Shown piece after piece: positions 42,165-52,084 of a stretch of 64,000 bases of DNA. Positions within the stretch are counted from its first letter, which is position 1. Each line of letters begins with the position of its first letter. The stretch comes from Treponema sp. (GTDB lineage Bacteria > Spirochaetota > Spirochaetia > Treponematales > Treponemataceae). The position numbers were made by a program, and so were the translations under genes. Location of the stretch: NCBI GenBank assembly GCA_024693045.1, contig JAILLQ010000024.1, forward strand, positions 1 through 64,000, given 5' to 3'. Under the pieces are notes generated by a model, which saw only the letters and a list, made by a program, of their open reading frames with translations, was not told where the DNA came from and did not search any database.

Positions 42165-43667
42165 ATGTACTGCAGAATTAAAAAAATCATCTTTTATATA
42201 CTTTCAGACCTATTTTTTCTTTCTTTCTGGCTTTTTTTATTAGTCAATCCTTGGGCAAATTATAATTATCCTATGCAGCTTCCATGGAATGTATTCTTCG
42301 TTTTGTCTGCTGATACTTCTGGTCACGATTCTGGAACAGGCCTTTCAATTTTTTTAGGTTTTGTTCTACCTTCTATACTAATTTATCTTCTTTATTTTTC
42401 CTTAAGACTTGTATACTTAAAAAAGTTACATAAAAAAATAAACGAAAAACTTATGCTTCTTGTTTCAGCTTTATTATTTGTATTCTCTATTTCTTTTTTA
42501 TTTATTTCAAATCATGGGCCAAAGTATTTTTCAATTTTTTCAACTGTAAATAAAGAAGCAGAATCTTCTCTTTTCTATCAGGAAGAATTTATAAATCCAG
42601 AAAGTGTGACACTTTCTTCTAAAGATAAAACTCATAATTTAATTTATATTTTTCTTGAATCTATGGAATCATCATTCGCAGATGTCGAAAATGGCGGAGT
42701 GATGAAAGAAAATTTAATTCCTTATTTAACTAAACTTGGAAATGAAAATTATTCTTTCGGTTCTACATCTTCTTTGGGGGGAAATGCTAATTTAAATGGC
42801 TGTTGTTGGACAGCTGCAGGACTTCTTTCTAAAACCTTATCCCTTCCGTATTTTTTACCTTTTTCGACTAATGAAAACGGGGAAACAACCTGTCTTTCAA
42901 AGACAAAATCACTTTACGACTTTTTAGCTGACCAGGGATATGTAAATATTTTTGCAATGGGGTCTGAAAAGCAGTTTGAAAACAGAGCTTGTATTTTGGA
43001 AAATCACAGCGTAGAAATTCATGATATTAACTGGTACAAAAAGAATGAATGGCTGGATAAAGATTATCAGGTATTTTGGGGCTTTGAAGATCAGAAGTTG
43101 TACAATTTTGCAAAGAAAGAACTTCTTGAATTGTCTTCATCAGGAAAACCTTTTTCATTTTCTATGCTTACCGTAGATTCTCATTTTCCAAACGGTTACA
43201 AATGCGATTTGTGCGAAGACCAGCATAAAAGTCAGATTGAAAATGTAATTTCATGTGCAGATAAGCAGCTTTTTGACTTTATTTCATGGATAAAAAGTCA
43301 ACCTTTTTTCGAAGATACGACAATTGTTATCACTGGCGATCATGCTTATCTGGATGCACCTTTAAATAATTTTATTTTAAAAAATACAAGTCTTTCCAGA
43401 AAGGAAGCCTCTTCTAATAGAAAGGTTCTTGATATTTTCATTAATCCTTTAAATGTTAAAGATAATTTAAATAAAGATAGAAAATTTTCTTCGTATGATT
43501 ATATGCCTTCTATTTTGAATGCTATTGGTTTTGAATTTGATAAAAAAGGAATTTCACTGGGGCGGTCGCTTTTTGGGGAAGAAGAAACTTTATTGGAAAA
43601 ATATGGTGTAATTGAACTTGAAAATCAGACTATGAAAAGAACTCTTCAATATGAGTCCCTTAAATAG
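42165..43667 (+). CDS. LtaS/MdoB-like phosphotransferase (alkaline-phosphatase fold) membrane protein
   Basis: 500 aa. Several membrane helices in residues 8-130, then an extracytoplasmic sulfatase-like domain. Metal and nucleophile motifs fit the family: Glu165 in LESMESS, Thr216 in CCWTAAGLL as nucleophile, and Asp392-His393 in TGDHAY. Such enzymes move phosphoglycerol or phosphoethanolamine from a lipid to a glycan or protein. Next to an AEP pathway, a phosphonate-carrying headgroup is a conceivable substrate, but that is inference. Cys pairs (GCCW, CDLCED) may form disulphides. The start is directly after a terminator-like hairpin. Confidence 0.88.
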   Translation: MYCRIKKIIFYILSDLFFLSFWLFLLVNPWANYNYPMQLPWNVFFVLSADTSGHDSGTGLSIFLGFVLPSILIYLLYFSLRLVYLKKLHKKINEKLMLLVSALLFVFSISFLFISNHGPKYFSIFSTVNKEAESSLFYQEEFINPESVTLSSKDKTHNLIYIFLESMESSFADVENGGVMKENLIPYLTKLGNENYSFGSTSSLGGNANLNGCCWTAAGLLSKTLSLPYFLPFSTNENGETTCLSKTKSLYDFLADQGYVNIFAMGSEKQFENRACILENHSVEIHDINWYKKNEWLDKDYQVFWGFEDQKLYNFAKKELLELSSSGKPFSFSMLTVDSHFPNGYKCDLCEDQHKSQIENVISCADKQLFDFISWIKSQPFFEDTTIVITGDHAYLDAPLNNFILKNTSLSRKEASSNRKVLDIFINPLNVKDNLNKDRKFSSYDYMPSILNAIGFEFDKKGISLGRSLFGEEETLLEKYGVIELENQTMKRTLQYESLK

Positions 43668-43681
43668 TCTGAGGTTTTCGA

Positions 43682-44404
43682 TTAAAGTTTTGAATAAACG
43701 TATTTACAGAATGTTTTGGCTCTGTTTATAAATGCAGTTTCTATTCTTTTTTCAAAACCTATTACTTTTGGAGCCTTTACACCTCCAAGTCCGTATAGTA
43801 CCCAGTTTTCTCCGTCTTTAAAGAGAAGAATGATTGAAAGCATATTGTCTTCTTTTACACATGTAATTCCCTTGTGAGTGAGTTTCATATCATTTGTCAT
43901 TGTGTAAAGGAAATAATCATCTGTTTCTTCAATTGTTAAAGGAACTCTAGTAAAACCAAAGGGACGAATATCTATAATTGAGTGGATAATCTTTTTTGTT
44001 TCGTCGATTTCTTCTGTGTTTTCTATTAAGGTGATTCCATAAAGATCAAAATAACACTTGTGCTGTACAGACCAATAAGGAATTCCAGAATAGTGTTCAA
44101 CGTCTTCTAGAACACTTCTTAGTTTCTGTGGTAAATCCTCATTTCCTTCGATTTTTCGTACCTGAATAATTTCTGCAAGGTAATTTGGGTTCAATTCACT
44201 TACTATTTCTTCTAATTTTTTTGCACCTGGATTATCGCTTTCAAGTGCCATGTTTTTGCATTTATCAATGCTTTTGATGTGAACTTCTTCGTTTTGTATG
44301 CTTTCAAGTTCCTGTGTACTTAGTTTCTGATTGAAAGGTAAAGCGAAAATAGAAGATGTTGTTAATAAAAGTGTAAAAAATGATAATAATTTTAGTTTTT
44401 TCAT
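43682..44404 (-). CDS. Exported hypothetical protein
   Basis: 240 aa with a signal peptide (KKLKLLSFFTLLLTTSSIFA, probable cut after Ala22). The mature protein mixes helices and strands; I do not recognise a domain. The C-terminal half (FLYTMTNDMKLTHKGITCVKE and LLFKDGENWVLYG) looks like a beta-rich LolA- or lipid-binding-like fold, which is only an impression. Its promoter (TTGAAA, 17 bases, TATATT) ends six bases before the ATG with no ribosome binding site. Convergent with the LtaS-like gene, 14 bases apart. Confidence 0.65.
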   Translation of the reverse strand: MKKLKLLSFFTLLLTTSSIFALPFNQKLSTQELESIQNEEVHIKSIDKCKNMALESDNPGAKKLEEIVSELNPNYLAEIIQVRKIEGNEDLPQKLRSVLEDVEHYSGIPYWSVQHKCYFDLYGITLIENTEEIDETKKIIHSIIDIRPFGFTRVPLTIEETDDYFLYTMTNDMKLTHKGITCVKEDNMLSIILLFKDGENWVLYGLGGVKAPKVIGFEKRIETAFINRAKTFCKYVYSKL

Positions 44405-44410
44405 ACAGTA

Positions 44411-44439
44411 AATATATTAAGAAAATGATTTTCTTTCAA
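44411..44439 (-). promoter_or_regulatory. Promoter of the 240-aa exported protein gene (leaderless arrangement)
   Basis: On the minus strand TTGAAA (44439-44434), 17-base spacer, TATATT (44416-44411), six bases, ATG (44404). The divergent aminotransferase gene has TATAAT at 44452-44457, nine bases before its own ATG. Confidence 0.6.
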
Positions 44440-44466
44440 TCGCAGGAATGATATAATTTATTTATT

Positions 44467-45657
44467 ATGATATCAAAAAAAATAAAGTCAATTATTGAAA
44501 GTCCTTCAAACGGCGTTATTAGAAAGATGTTTGAAGAAGGTATTTTACTTAAAAAAAAGTTTGGTCCAGAAAATGTATATGATTTCAGCCTTGGAAATCC
44601 AGATTTGGATCCACCTTCCGAAGTTATTGAAGCTATAAAGCAAATTTCTCAGGATAATGCTCATATGGCACATGGTTATATGCCTAATGCAGGCTATCCT
44701 GAAACAAGAAAAGCAATGGCAGAAAAAACTTCTCTTGAGCAGGGAATTCAAGTACCATTTGAAAATATAGTTATGTCAGTTGGGGCAGCGGCTGCTCTTA
44801 ACTGCGTTATTAAATCTCTTGTAGATTCTGGTGATGAGGTTTTGGCTCCATGTCCTTACTTTGCTGAATATAATCACTATGTGCGAAATCATAATGCTGA
44901 AATTATTCCTGTAAAAACTAATGATGATTTTAGTCTGAATATCGATAACATAAAGGCTTCGCTTTCAAACAAAACCGCAGCCATTATTATCAATTCTCCT
45001 AATAATCCTACAGGAAGAATTTATTCAGAAGAAGAAATAAAGGCTCTTGCAAAAGTTTTAACGGAACATGGTGAAAAAACAGGAAGGTACCCTTACATTA
45101 TATGTGATGAACCTTACCGCGCAATCGTTTATGGAAATGCAAAAGTTACTTCTGTTTTTCCTCTTTATAAGAATTCTGTTGTCGTAACCTCTTTTGCAAA
45201 GAACTTAAGCCTTCCTGGTGAAAGAATAGGTTATATTGCTGTAAATCCTTCTTGCGAAGAAGCTTCTTTACTTATTTCAGCCTGTGTTTTATGTACAAGA
45301 GTTCTCGGCTTTGTTAATGCTCCAGCTTTTTTCCAAAAGGTTATTGCAAAGAGTTGGAATGCAAAGTGCGACTATTCACTCTACGAAAAAAGATGTAAAG
45401 AGATTATGTCTGTGATGGATTATGCCGGATTAAGATATGCAAAACCAGAAGGAGCTTTTTATCTTTTTGTAAAAGTTCCTGATAATTGGAATGGAGATGA
45501 TATGGCTTTTTGTGATCACTTGAAAAAGTTCAACATTCTCTGTGCTCCTGGTAGTGGTTTTTCCGGAAAAGGCTGGTTTAGGATTTCATATTGTGTTTCA
45601 GAAGAAACAATTTTGAATTCAAAAGAAGCTTTTAAAAAAGCCGTGGAATCTAAATGA
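44467..45657 (+). CDS. PLP-dependent class I/II aminotransferase
   Basis: 396 aa. Substrate and cofactor motifs: MAHGYMPNAGYPETRKAMAE, IINSPNNPTGRIYSEEEI, ICDEPYRAIVYG with the pyridine Asp, and SFAKNLSLPGERIGY with the PLP lysine. The C-terminal Arg in WFRISYC binds the carboxylate. Belongs to the aspartate/alanine aminotransferase-like fold I group; the exact amino acid is not clear. The ATG of glgA overlaps its stop (ATGA), so the two are co-translated although their reactions differ. No ribosome binding site; TATAAT ends nine bases before the start. Confidence 0.92.
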   Translation: MISKKIKSIIESPSNGVIRKMFEEGILLKKKFGPENVYDFSLGNPDLDPPSEVIEAIKQISQDNAHMAHGYMPNAGYPETRKAMAEKTSLEQGIQVPFENIVMSVGAAAALNCVIKSLVDSGDEVLAPCPYFAEYNHYVRNHNAEIIPVKTNDDFSLNIDNIKASLSNKTAAIIINSPNNPTGRIYSEEEIKALAKVLTEHGEKTGRYPYIICDEPYRAIVYGNAKVTSVFPLYKNSVVVTSFAKNLSLPGERIGYIAVNPSCEEASLLISACVLCTRVLGFVNAPAFFQKVIAKSWNAKCDYSLYEKRCKEIMSVMDYAGLRYAKPEGAFYLFVKVPDNWNGDDMAFCDHLKKFNILCAPGSGFSGKGWFRISYCVSEETILNSKEAFKKAVESK

Positions 45658-47099
45658 AAATTTTAATGGTTTCGTCAGAGCTTTCTCCTTTTGCAAAAAC
45701 AGGAGGACTTGCTGATGCTGTTTCTGCACTGAGTTTAGCTCTTGCAGAAATGGGTCATGAAGTAAAAATTCTTATTCCCCGATATTATTCAATTTGCCGT
45801 GATAATCTGAAACTCTACAAAAAAAGTCAGCTTATCAATATTGGCTGGTCGGAAATTCCTGTGGATTTTTATGAATATGGCGATAACCCAAAATATTATT
45901 TTCTTGATTATGAACGATTATATGGCAGGGAAGGAATTTACGGGTCTGCTTTTCAGCCCGATTATCCTGATAATCCTTTAAGGTTTTCGCTTCTTTCAAG
46001 AGCTGTTTTTGCCTTGTGCCGAAGTCTTTCTTGGTTTCCAGATGTTATTCATTCTCATGATTGGGCTTCTGCCCTGGCTCCAGTTTTACTAAAATACTTT
46101 GAGCAGAAGGATTTTTCTAAATGTAAGAGTCTTTTAACAATTCATAACATGGGCTATCAGGGGCGTTACCCTTATGCAGCATTTAGACTTCTAGGACTTC
46201 CTGAGGAATATTTTTCTAGAGCTCATTTTGATTACTATGGGACAATTAATTTTCTTCAAGCTGGAATTATGGCTTCTGATAAAGTTAATACTGTTAGTCC
46301 GACTTATGCAAAAGAAATACAGAGTCAAGAAGGTGGTTTTGGTTTAGATGGTTTAATGAGGGTGCTGGGCGACAAACTTGAAGGAATAGTAAATGGTGCT
46401 GATTTAAATGAATGGAATCCTATAAGCGACAGGTACATTCCTTTTAATTATTCTGCAGATGATTTATCAGGGAAAAAAAAGTGCAAAGAAAAACTTCAGG
46501 AATATTTTAATCTTCCAAAAAATCCTGAAGTTCCAATTGTTGGTATGGTTGGCCGTCTTGCTGAACAGAAAGGAATTCATGAGCTTTTTGAGCCTGTTTA
46601 CGGTTGTATGGCGCGATTATGTATTGAAACAAATGCTCAGTTCGTTCTTGTTGGTAGCGGAGAATCCTGGTGTCAGGATGAAATAAAATCACTTTCAGAA
46701 AGATACCCGAATTTTAAAGCATTTATTGGGTACAAAGAAGAAATTTCCCATCTAGTTGAAGCAGGAAGTGACTATTTTTTGATGCCTTCAAGGTATGAAC
46801 CATGTGGCTTAAATCAAATTTATTCCATGATTTACGGAACACTTCCAATTGTTCATTCAACCGGTGGCTTAAATGATACTGTTCAAAATTACAATGAAAA
46901 AGATTCTAACGGAACAGGTTTTAAATTCTATGATTATTCTCCAGAAATTATTTTGAATACTACTAAATGGGCCTTGTCCTTTTTCAATAATAAAGAAGTT
47001 ATATATAAAATGCAGCAGACAGGAATGAAAAAAGACTTCAGCTGGAAAAAATCTGCTGAAGCCTATGTTAAAATTTATAAATCTTTATTGCAAAAGTAA
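45654..47099 (+). CDS. glgA: Glycogen synthase
   Basis: 481 aa GT5 enzyme that extends alpha-1,4-glucan from ADP-glucose. N-terminal VSSELSPFAKTGGLADAVSA (the KTGGL donor motif), HSHDWASALAP, and the C-terminal FLMPSRYEPCGLNQIYSM and STGGLNDTV. Typical bacterial length. It uses the product of glgC, which is 32 kb away in this window; branching and debranching genes are not present. Overlaps the aminotransferase by four bases. Its stop lies two bases from that of the convergent beta-propeller gene. Confidence 0.96.
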   Translation: MKILMVSSELSPFAKTGGLADAVSALSLALAEMGHEVKILIPRYYSICRDNLKLYKKSQLINIGWSEIPVDFYEYGDNPKYYFLDYERLYGREGIYGSAFQPDYPDNPLRFSLLSRAVFALCRSLSWFPDVIHSHDWASALAPVLLKYFEQKDFSKCKSLLTIHNMGYQGRYPYAAFRLLGLPEEYFSRAHFDYYGTINFLQAGIMASDKVNTVSPTYAKEIQSQEGGFGLDGLMRVLGDKLEGIVNGADLNEWNPISDRYIPFNYSADDLSGKKKCKEKLQEYFNLPKNPEVPIVGMVGRLAEQKGIHELFEPVYGCMARLCIETNAQFVLVGSGESWCQDEIKSLSERYPNFKAFIGYKEEISHLVEAGSDYFLMPSRYEPCGLNQIYSMIYGTLPIVHSTGGLNDTVQNYNEKDSNGTGFKFYDYSPEIILNTTKWALSFFNNKEVIYKMQQTGMKKDFSWKKSAEAYVKIYKSLLQK

Positions 47100-47100
47100 C

Positions 47101-49008
47101 TTAATATTCAAACCACTGACCATCACTCGTTAAGTACCAGTCGGCTAGTACAGGTGCCCGGTCACTGTTGTACCAGCTTATACTTCCGTCTTTGTTCAAA
47201 ATTACAACTCTACTTGCATTTTGGCAAACTTTTTCAGGTAAGCTAGCCGAGCGTCGGAAAGCAAAATTCTTGCTTTCAGTCAAGTTGTAAGAACGGATTG
47301 TATCTTTTCCGATGTTTGTGTATAGGAAAGGATAGCGCAGATATGTAAGAGCGTCTGAATCTTCATCTTTAAAACGGAGCAGGGTATTTGTACTTTTTGA
47401 AATAATATTATACTTGAAAACACTTGTTAATTTTACTGAATTTTCAGAAATAATGTTGATTCCATAAATGTCATTATTGTGAACAGAAAGAGCGTATGCT
47501 ACATTTCCTGGAAGATTTAGAGGTACTGTTTCTTTTGTTTCTATATCAACGCATAGCAAGGCAGATTTTGGATTTGTGGCATAGGATTTTGCGACATATA
47601 GTTTTCCGTCTGAACCAATGATAGCATCTTGTAGTCCGGCCCCTGTGTATGCTTCTGTAAGCTTTCTGCTTTCCATATCGTACATGTTTACAACAGAATT
47701 ACTTTCCATTTCTACAAGGGTATTTCCAAATAGTCGTAATGACTGAAGCGAAGATTTTGGCGTAAAAAGGGAAGTCATTTCAGGTTTAGAGTAATCATAA
47801 AGCATTACATCATCTCTTGTTCCCTTTGACCACATGATAAGCTTATCGCCGTATGTAATAATCTTTGTGTAATTTGGGTTATCTCCGACTCTGTTTACAA
47901 TACCTGTGTCGTAAGAAGATTTATACACAGCAGATTTTGTAAGAAAGTAAAAATCTTCACCGATTGGACTCATATCAAGAATTTTTGAACAGGTGTTTTC
48001 TGTAAGAATAGGAAATATTGTGCTTTCAGTTTCTGGTTCACAATTGGTTTTATAAACAGCTCCTGCTTTTGTGCCGCACATGATATTATTTCCTATTTTG
48101 ATTCCGCATGAAATACTTTCACTTCTTCGTGGACCTTTTAGAGTTTTTATAATTCTTGGTGTACTCAGCCCTTGGTTTTCTTGATTTTCAAGCATATACA
48201 GGGTGTAAAGTCCTTTATCGTCATTTTCTAGATAGTAAAAGTTTTCATCTGTTCTAGAAGTAAGTATTACAGGAGAAGAAGAATTAATCACTTTTAAAAT
48301 CTTACCTGAAAGAGCATGGCAAATGTAGATATTATTTCCTTCAACTCCAGCAAGATACAGTGAATTATTAAATAAAACTGTCTGAGTAAGCCCCTGTATA
48401 GTTTTGAACTTTTTCTTTAATCTACCATTAGATAGATTATAATAAGAAAGACTTCCGGCTGGAGAATACATAACAGCTGTTTTTTCACTTGAGCTTGTTT
48501 CTGCGTAATTAACAATACCTGTCGAATCAGAAATCTTATTTATTACAGAACCGCTGCTTGAATTTAAGAAAACAGCTCCATCGACTGTAGCCGTTCCAAC
48601 TATTATATAGTTTCCTTTTGAAGAATATGAAAGAGAGGTAATTGAATCAGAAAAACGACGGGCATATTTTCTAGAAAGAGTTTCCCAGTTCCAGACTGAA
48701 ATCCTGTTGATTGAGCCTCCGTCTGTTTCATACACAGCAATTTCTTTATTGTTTGGAGAAACAGCCGCCATTTTAATTTCTAGGTCAGTGATCTGGTAGT
48801 GTTCTCCGATATTGTCACTGTCCCACTTTACAAGGAATCCGTCCTTTCCAATACTGTAATAGCTGTTATCTAAAGATTCCAGGTTATTTGAAGTTACGAG
48901 CATGGAAATACTTTCCTGATGCCCCTGTGTAGACATATGCGATTGGGAAAAAAGTATAAAGTTTAATGAACTGATTAAAATAATTGATGTAAACAATTTG
49001 TTTTTCAT
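47101..49008 (-). CDS. Exported WD40-like beta-propeller protein
   Basis: 635 aa with a signal peptide (KNKLFTSIILISSLNFILFS). The rest is made of repeated four-strand units with WD40/quinoprotein-like phrases (KDGFLVKWDSDN, ISVWNWETLSRKYARRF, LSYSSKGNYIIVGTA, GKLYVAKSYATN), predicting two propellers. No enzymatic motif is seen. The ATG overlaps the rseP stop by four bases, so it is translated with the protease and may act with it in envelope protein quality control; that is inference. C-terminal WYLTSDGQWFEY is unusually aromatic. Confidence 0.75.
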   Translation of the reverse strand: MKNKLFTSIILISSLNFILFSQSHMSTQGHQESISMLVTSNNLESLDNSYYSIGKDGFLVKWDSDNIGEHYQITDLEIKMAAVSPNNKEIAVYETDGGSINRISVWNWETLSRKYARRFSDSITSLSYSSKGNYIIVGTATVDGAVFLNSSSGSVINKISDSTGIVNYAETSSSEKTAVMYSPAGSLSYYNLSNGRLKKKFKTIQGLTQTVLFNNSLYLAGVEGNNIYICHALSGKILKVINSSSPVILTSRTDENFYYLENDDKGLYTLYMLENQENQGLSTPRIIKTLKGPRRSESISCGIKIGNNIMCGTKAGAVYKTNCEPETESTIFPILTENTCSKILDMSPIGEDFYFLTKSAVYKSSYDTGIVNRVGDNPNYTKIITYGDKLIMWSKGTRDDVMLYDYSKPEMTSLFTPKSSLQSLRLFGNTLVEMESNSVVNMYDMESRKLTEAYTGAGLQDAIIGSDGKLYVAKSYATNPKSALLCVDIETKETVPLNLPGNVAYALSVHNNDIYGINIISENSVKLTSVFKYNIISKSTNTLLRFKDEDSDALTYLRYPFLYTNIGKDTIRSYNLTESKNFAFRRSASLPEKVCQNASRVVILNKDGSISWYNSDRAPVLADWYLTSDGQWFEY

Positions 49009-50132
49009 TTTGCACCCTTAAAAATATTAATAAAATAATTAATGTCCCCGGATAAGCCTATAAAGAACATTATAAAAATAAAGGCTATGCCTATATACTG
49101 AATTCTACTTAGAGTTTTAGGTTTGATTTTTTTACAGGAAATTAATTCGATAAATGAAATCAAAATCATACCTCCATCCAGGACAGGAATTGGAAGAAGA
49201 TTCATGATGAATAAACATATACTTATCATTCCAGTAAAGTTGAGTAAATTAACTATGCCGCTTCTAAAGTTTTCTGAAAAACTGTCTGTTATTACACTTC
49301 CGACCATGTCTGCTATTCTAGCCGGTCCTGAAACAGAATTTTTAAGGCTGGCTCCTTTAAACAGTGTAAAAATTCCCTTGATTTGAAGCTTTATAGTTTT
49401 ACCGCATTCTTTTCCAGCTTCAAGTAGGGCAGGGAAGAAAGAGTAGCGAGGAGATTCGTATTTTTTTAAACTGTCTTGAATTGCAGTTACACCAATTTTT
49501 CCAATTCCATTTTCTTTATCAAAATCAGTTTTAACTTCAAAGTCTAATATTTGATTTTCTCTTTCTACACTTACAGTTAAAACTTCATCAGGTCTGGAAC
49601 TTATTTCAAGTATCATATCGCTGAAATTTTTGATTTCTACATTGTTAATCTTTATAATTTTGTCTCCGGATTGAATTCCTGCCTCTTTTGCAGCGCTGTG
49701 CATTTCCGGGTACAAATCTGTTGCAAGATTAATTTGATTTGAAAAGGAATAATAGGAATAACCGATAATAGCTATTAAAAAAAATCCGAAAAAAGCATAT
49801 ATCAGATTAAAAAAAGGACCTGCAAAAGAAATTAGAATTCTTTTTATAGAGCTTACTCCATAAAGAGAATCCTCTTCGGCTTCAATATGGTCTAGTCCTA
49901 GTTCAAGAGAGTGAAAAAAATCATTTTCACCTTTCATTTTGCAGTAGCCGCCAAGGGGTATTAAAGATAGTCTGTAATCTGTTTCTCCTTTTTTATTGTG
50001 CAATAAAACTGGTCCAAACCCTACAGAAAAGGCTTCGACTTTAACCCCGAATAATTTGGCAAGGATGAAATGACCAAGTTCATGAAAAAAAATTAAAAAA
50101 CAGAGACACAAAAGACCTAAAACAATTCTCAT
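49005..50132 (-). CDS. rseP: Site-2 zinc metalloprotease RseP
   Basis: 375 aa. HELGH at residues 17-21 in the first membrane helix provides the zinc ligands; a single PDZ domain lies at about 125-195 (KEAGIQSGDKIIKINNVEI); NLLPIPVLDGG in a later helix carries the third ligand. Cleaves membrane-bound regulators or signal-peptide remnants. One PDZ instead of two as in Escherichia coli. Fits the conserved rseP-dxr-cdsA-uppS order. Starts with an ATGA overlap with dxr. Confidence 0.95.
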   Translation of the reverse strand: MRIVLGLLCLCFLIFFHELGHFILAKLFGVKVEAFSVGFGPVLLHNKKGETDYRLSLIPLGGYCKMKGENDFFHSLELGLDHIEAEEDSLYGVSSIKRILISFAGPFFNLIYAFFGFFLIAIIGYSYYSFSNQINLATDLYPEMHSAAKEAGIQSGDKIIKINNVEIKNFSDMILEISSRPDEVLTVSVERENQILDFEVKTDFDKENGIGKIGVTAIQDSLKKYESPRYSFFPALLEAGKECGKTIKLQIKGIFTLFKGASLKNSVSGPARIADMVGSVITDSFSENFRSGIVNLLNFTGMISICLFIMNLLPIPVLDGGMILISFIELISCKKIKPKTLSRIQYIGIAFIFIMFFIGLSGDINYFINIFKGAK

Positions 50133-51214
50133 AGATTTTCCTGTGAAAGTTTTCTAGCCCATCTGTCTACTTCAAAGACATCGTCGAAGGATTCTGGTTC
50201 TTTAGTCCAGTCGGCCTGTAGGACTTTGTTTACAAGCTGAGGAATACCTAAAAATCCAATCTTTTTATTTATAAATGCATCTACTGCAATTTCATTAGCT
50301 GCATTATAAGCTATTGTGTATGAGCCTGCTTTTTTTGCAGCTTCAAAAGCGTACGTAAGCATTGGAAAATCTTCATAACGGGGTTTATAAAAAGTCATAG
50401 TGCAGTCAAATAAATCGAAATGTTTTAAATAATTTTCCTTATTGAATGGATATGTCAAAGCTGAGTAAATCGGGTGCTTCATATCTGGATCGGATATTTG
50501 ACCGTATAGCATTCCGTCATTCGTTCTTACTAAGGAATGAACTAAACTTTGGGGATGTACTGTTACAGAAATTTTTTCTGTTGGCGTATCGAACAATCTG
50601 TTTGCTTCTATAACTTCCAGACCCTTGTTAGCAAGGCTTGCTGAATCGATTGTAATTTTTCTGCCCATATTCCAAGTTGGATGTTTTAAAGCCTGTTCAA
50701 GAGTAACATTCTTTAATTCATCTTTTGAAAGTTCCCTAAATGGGCCACCGCTTGCTGTAATTACTAATTGGCTAATGTTTTCTTTTCCAACCTGATTGAT
50801 GAGTGAAAAAATTGCTGAATGTTCTGAATCTACAGGTATAATATTGCTTTTGTTTTTTTCTGCCAGTTTTTTTATCAAAGGCCAAGCCATTACAACTGTT
50901 TCTTTGTTTGCGAGTGCTAAATCAATTTTATTTTCCAAAACAATTTTTGAAGGTAGAAGTCCTGCACTTCCTGCAATTCCGTTTACAACTATATCGGGTT
51001 TTGTTTCTTGAATTAGGTTATTAAGATTTTCAATGGGATTTTTTGAAGTTAATAGATGTTTACAGCCGAATTCTTGAGAAAGCTCAAGCAACTTTTTTTC
51101 GTTATTGTGAGCTGTAAGACCTGAAATTTTAAAGTCTTCCGGAAAATTTCTTATGATTTCTAAAGTGCTAGTTCCTATCGAACCTGTGCAACCTAAAACC
51201 AATACTTTTTTCAT
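50129..51214 (-). CDS. dxr: 1-deoxy-D-xylulose 5-phosphate reductoisomerase
   Basis: 361 aa. NADPH motif VLGCTGSIGTSTLEIIRNF, the metal/substrate region PVDSEHSAIF, ITASGGPFRELSKDEL and NMGRKITIDSASLANKGLE are all present. Converts DXP to methylerythritol phosphate, the committed step of the non-mevalonate isoprenoid pathway, which supplies the undecaprenyl chain made by UppS nearby. Slightly shorter than the usual 380-400 residues. Twelve bases separate it from cdsA. Confidence 0.96.
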   Translation of the reverse strand: MKKVLVLGCTGSIGTSTLEIIRNFPEDFKISGLTAHNNEKKLLELSQEFGCKHLLTSKNPIENLNNLIQETKPDIVVNGIAGSAGLLPSKIVLENKIDLALANKETVVMAWPLIKKLAEKNKSNIIPVDSEHSAIFSLINQVGKENISQLVITASGGPFRELSKDELKNVTLEQALKHPTWNMGRKITIDSASLANKGLEVIEANRLFDTPTEKISVTVHPQSLVHSLVRTNDGMLYGQISDPDMKHPIYSALTYPFNKENYLKHFDLFDCTMTFYKPRYEDFPMLTYAFEAAKKAGSYTIAYNAANEIAVDAFINKKIGFLGIPQLVNKVLQADWTKEPESFDDVFEVDRWARKLSQENL

Positions 51215-51225
51215 TTTATTTTCGC

Positions 51226-52083
51226 CTAAATAAACTCTGGATTAAAAAGGATACAAACGAGTATATAATAAACCGGCGCAGTAAACAAAATAGAGTCTAC
51301 AGAATCTAAGATTCCACCACGACCTGGAATAATATTGCCACTATCCTTTATTTCGCTAGAGCGTTTAAATACTGATTCTATTAAATCACCTATAATAGAG
51401 GCTGTTGCACAGAGAAAACCTAAGATTATCGGTTTGAAGATATGTGTCGAAAAAATCTCTGGCCATAATTTCTGCGCTAATAAACAACTTAAAATCGCAC
51501 CTAAATAGCCACCAAGAAAGCCTGCAACACTTTTGTTTGGACTTGCCGCAACAATTCCTCTATTATTTTTACCGAACAAAACGCCAAAAAACCATGCTAA
51601 AGAATCATTTATAAATACTGTAAAAAGGAAAAGAGCAATTAAAATTTTTGATTCTTTAAAACATGTCATTCTTGGTATAAAAGAGAATAAAAATCCAGCA
51701 TAGAATAATATGAAAACAGAGCTGGCTAATCTTTCCAAAGATTTATCGAAAACTTTCTGTGAAAAAACTTCAACAGATAGTAATAAAAATACTCCAATTA
51801 AATACATCCAATAGGAGTAATTGATATCAAGTTTAAAATAGAAAAGTAAAAAAGTAAGAGCTGGCTGCAATAAACAGAGACTTACAATTAAAATTTTATT
51901 TTTTAATTCAAATTTTTTTGAAAATAATGAATATAATTCAAGTGCAGCTAAAAGAGAAAAAACTATTGTCAGTACATTGATTCCAATATGAGTTTCTGAA
52001 GGATCTAAAAAAATTATCCCTAAAACAAGTGGAATTCCAATAAAAAAAGTTAAAAGTCTTTGTAATATCTTATTCATATTCAT
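51226..52083 (-). CDS. cdsA: Phosphatidate cytidylyltransferase
   Basis: 285 aa integral membrane protein with about eight hydrophobic segments. The C-terminal CdsA signature is KRSSEIKDSGNIIPGRGGIL followed by DSVDSI. Makes CDP-diacylglycerol from CTP and phosphatidate, the precursor of all its phospholipids and the lipid partner for CDP-activated headgroup reactions. Start one base after the uppS stop; Met3 is a possible alternative. Confidence 0.95.
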   Translation of the reverse strand: MNMNKILQRLLTFFIGIPLVLGIIFLDPSETHIGINVLTIVFSLLAALELYSLFSKKFELKNKILIVSLCLLQPALTFLLFYFKLDINYSYWMYLIGVFLLLSVEVFSQKVFDKSLERLASSVFILFYAGFLFSFIPRMTCFKESKILIALFLFTVFINDSLAWFFGVLFGKNNRGIVAASPNKSVAGFLGGYLGAILSCLLAQKLWPEIFSTHIFKPIILGFLCATASIIGDLIESVFKRSSEIKDSGNIIPGRGGILDSVDSILFTAPVYYILVCILFNPEFI

Positions 52084-52084
52084 T

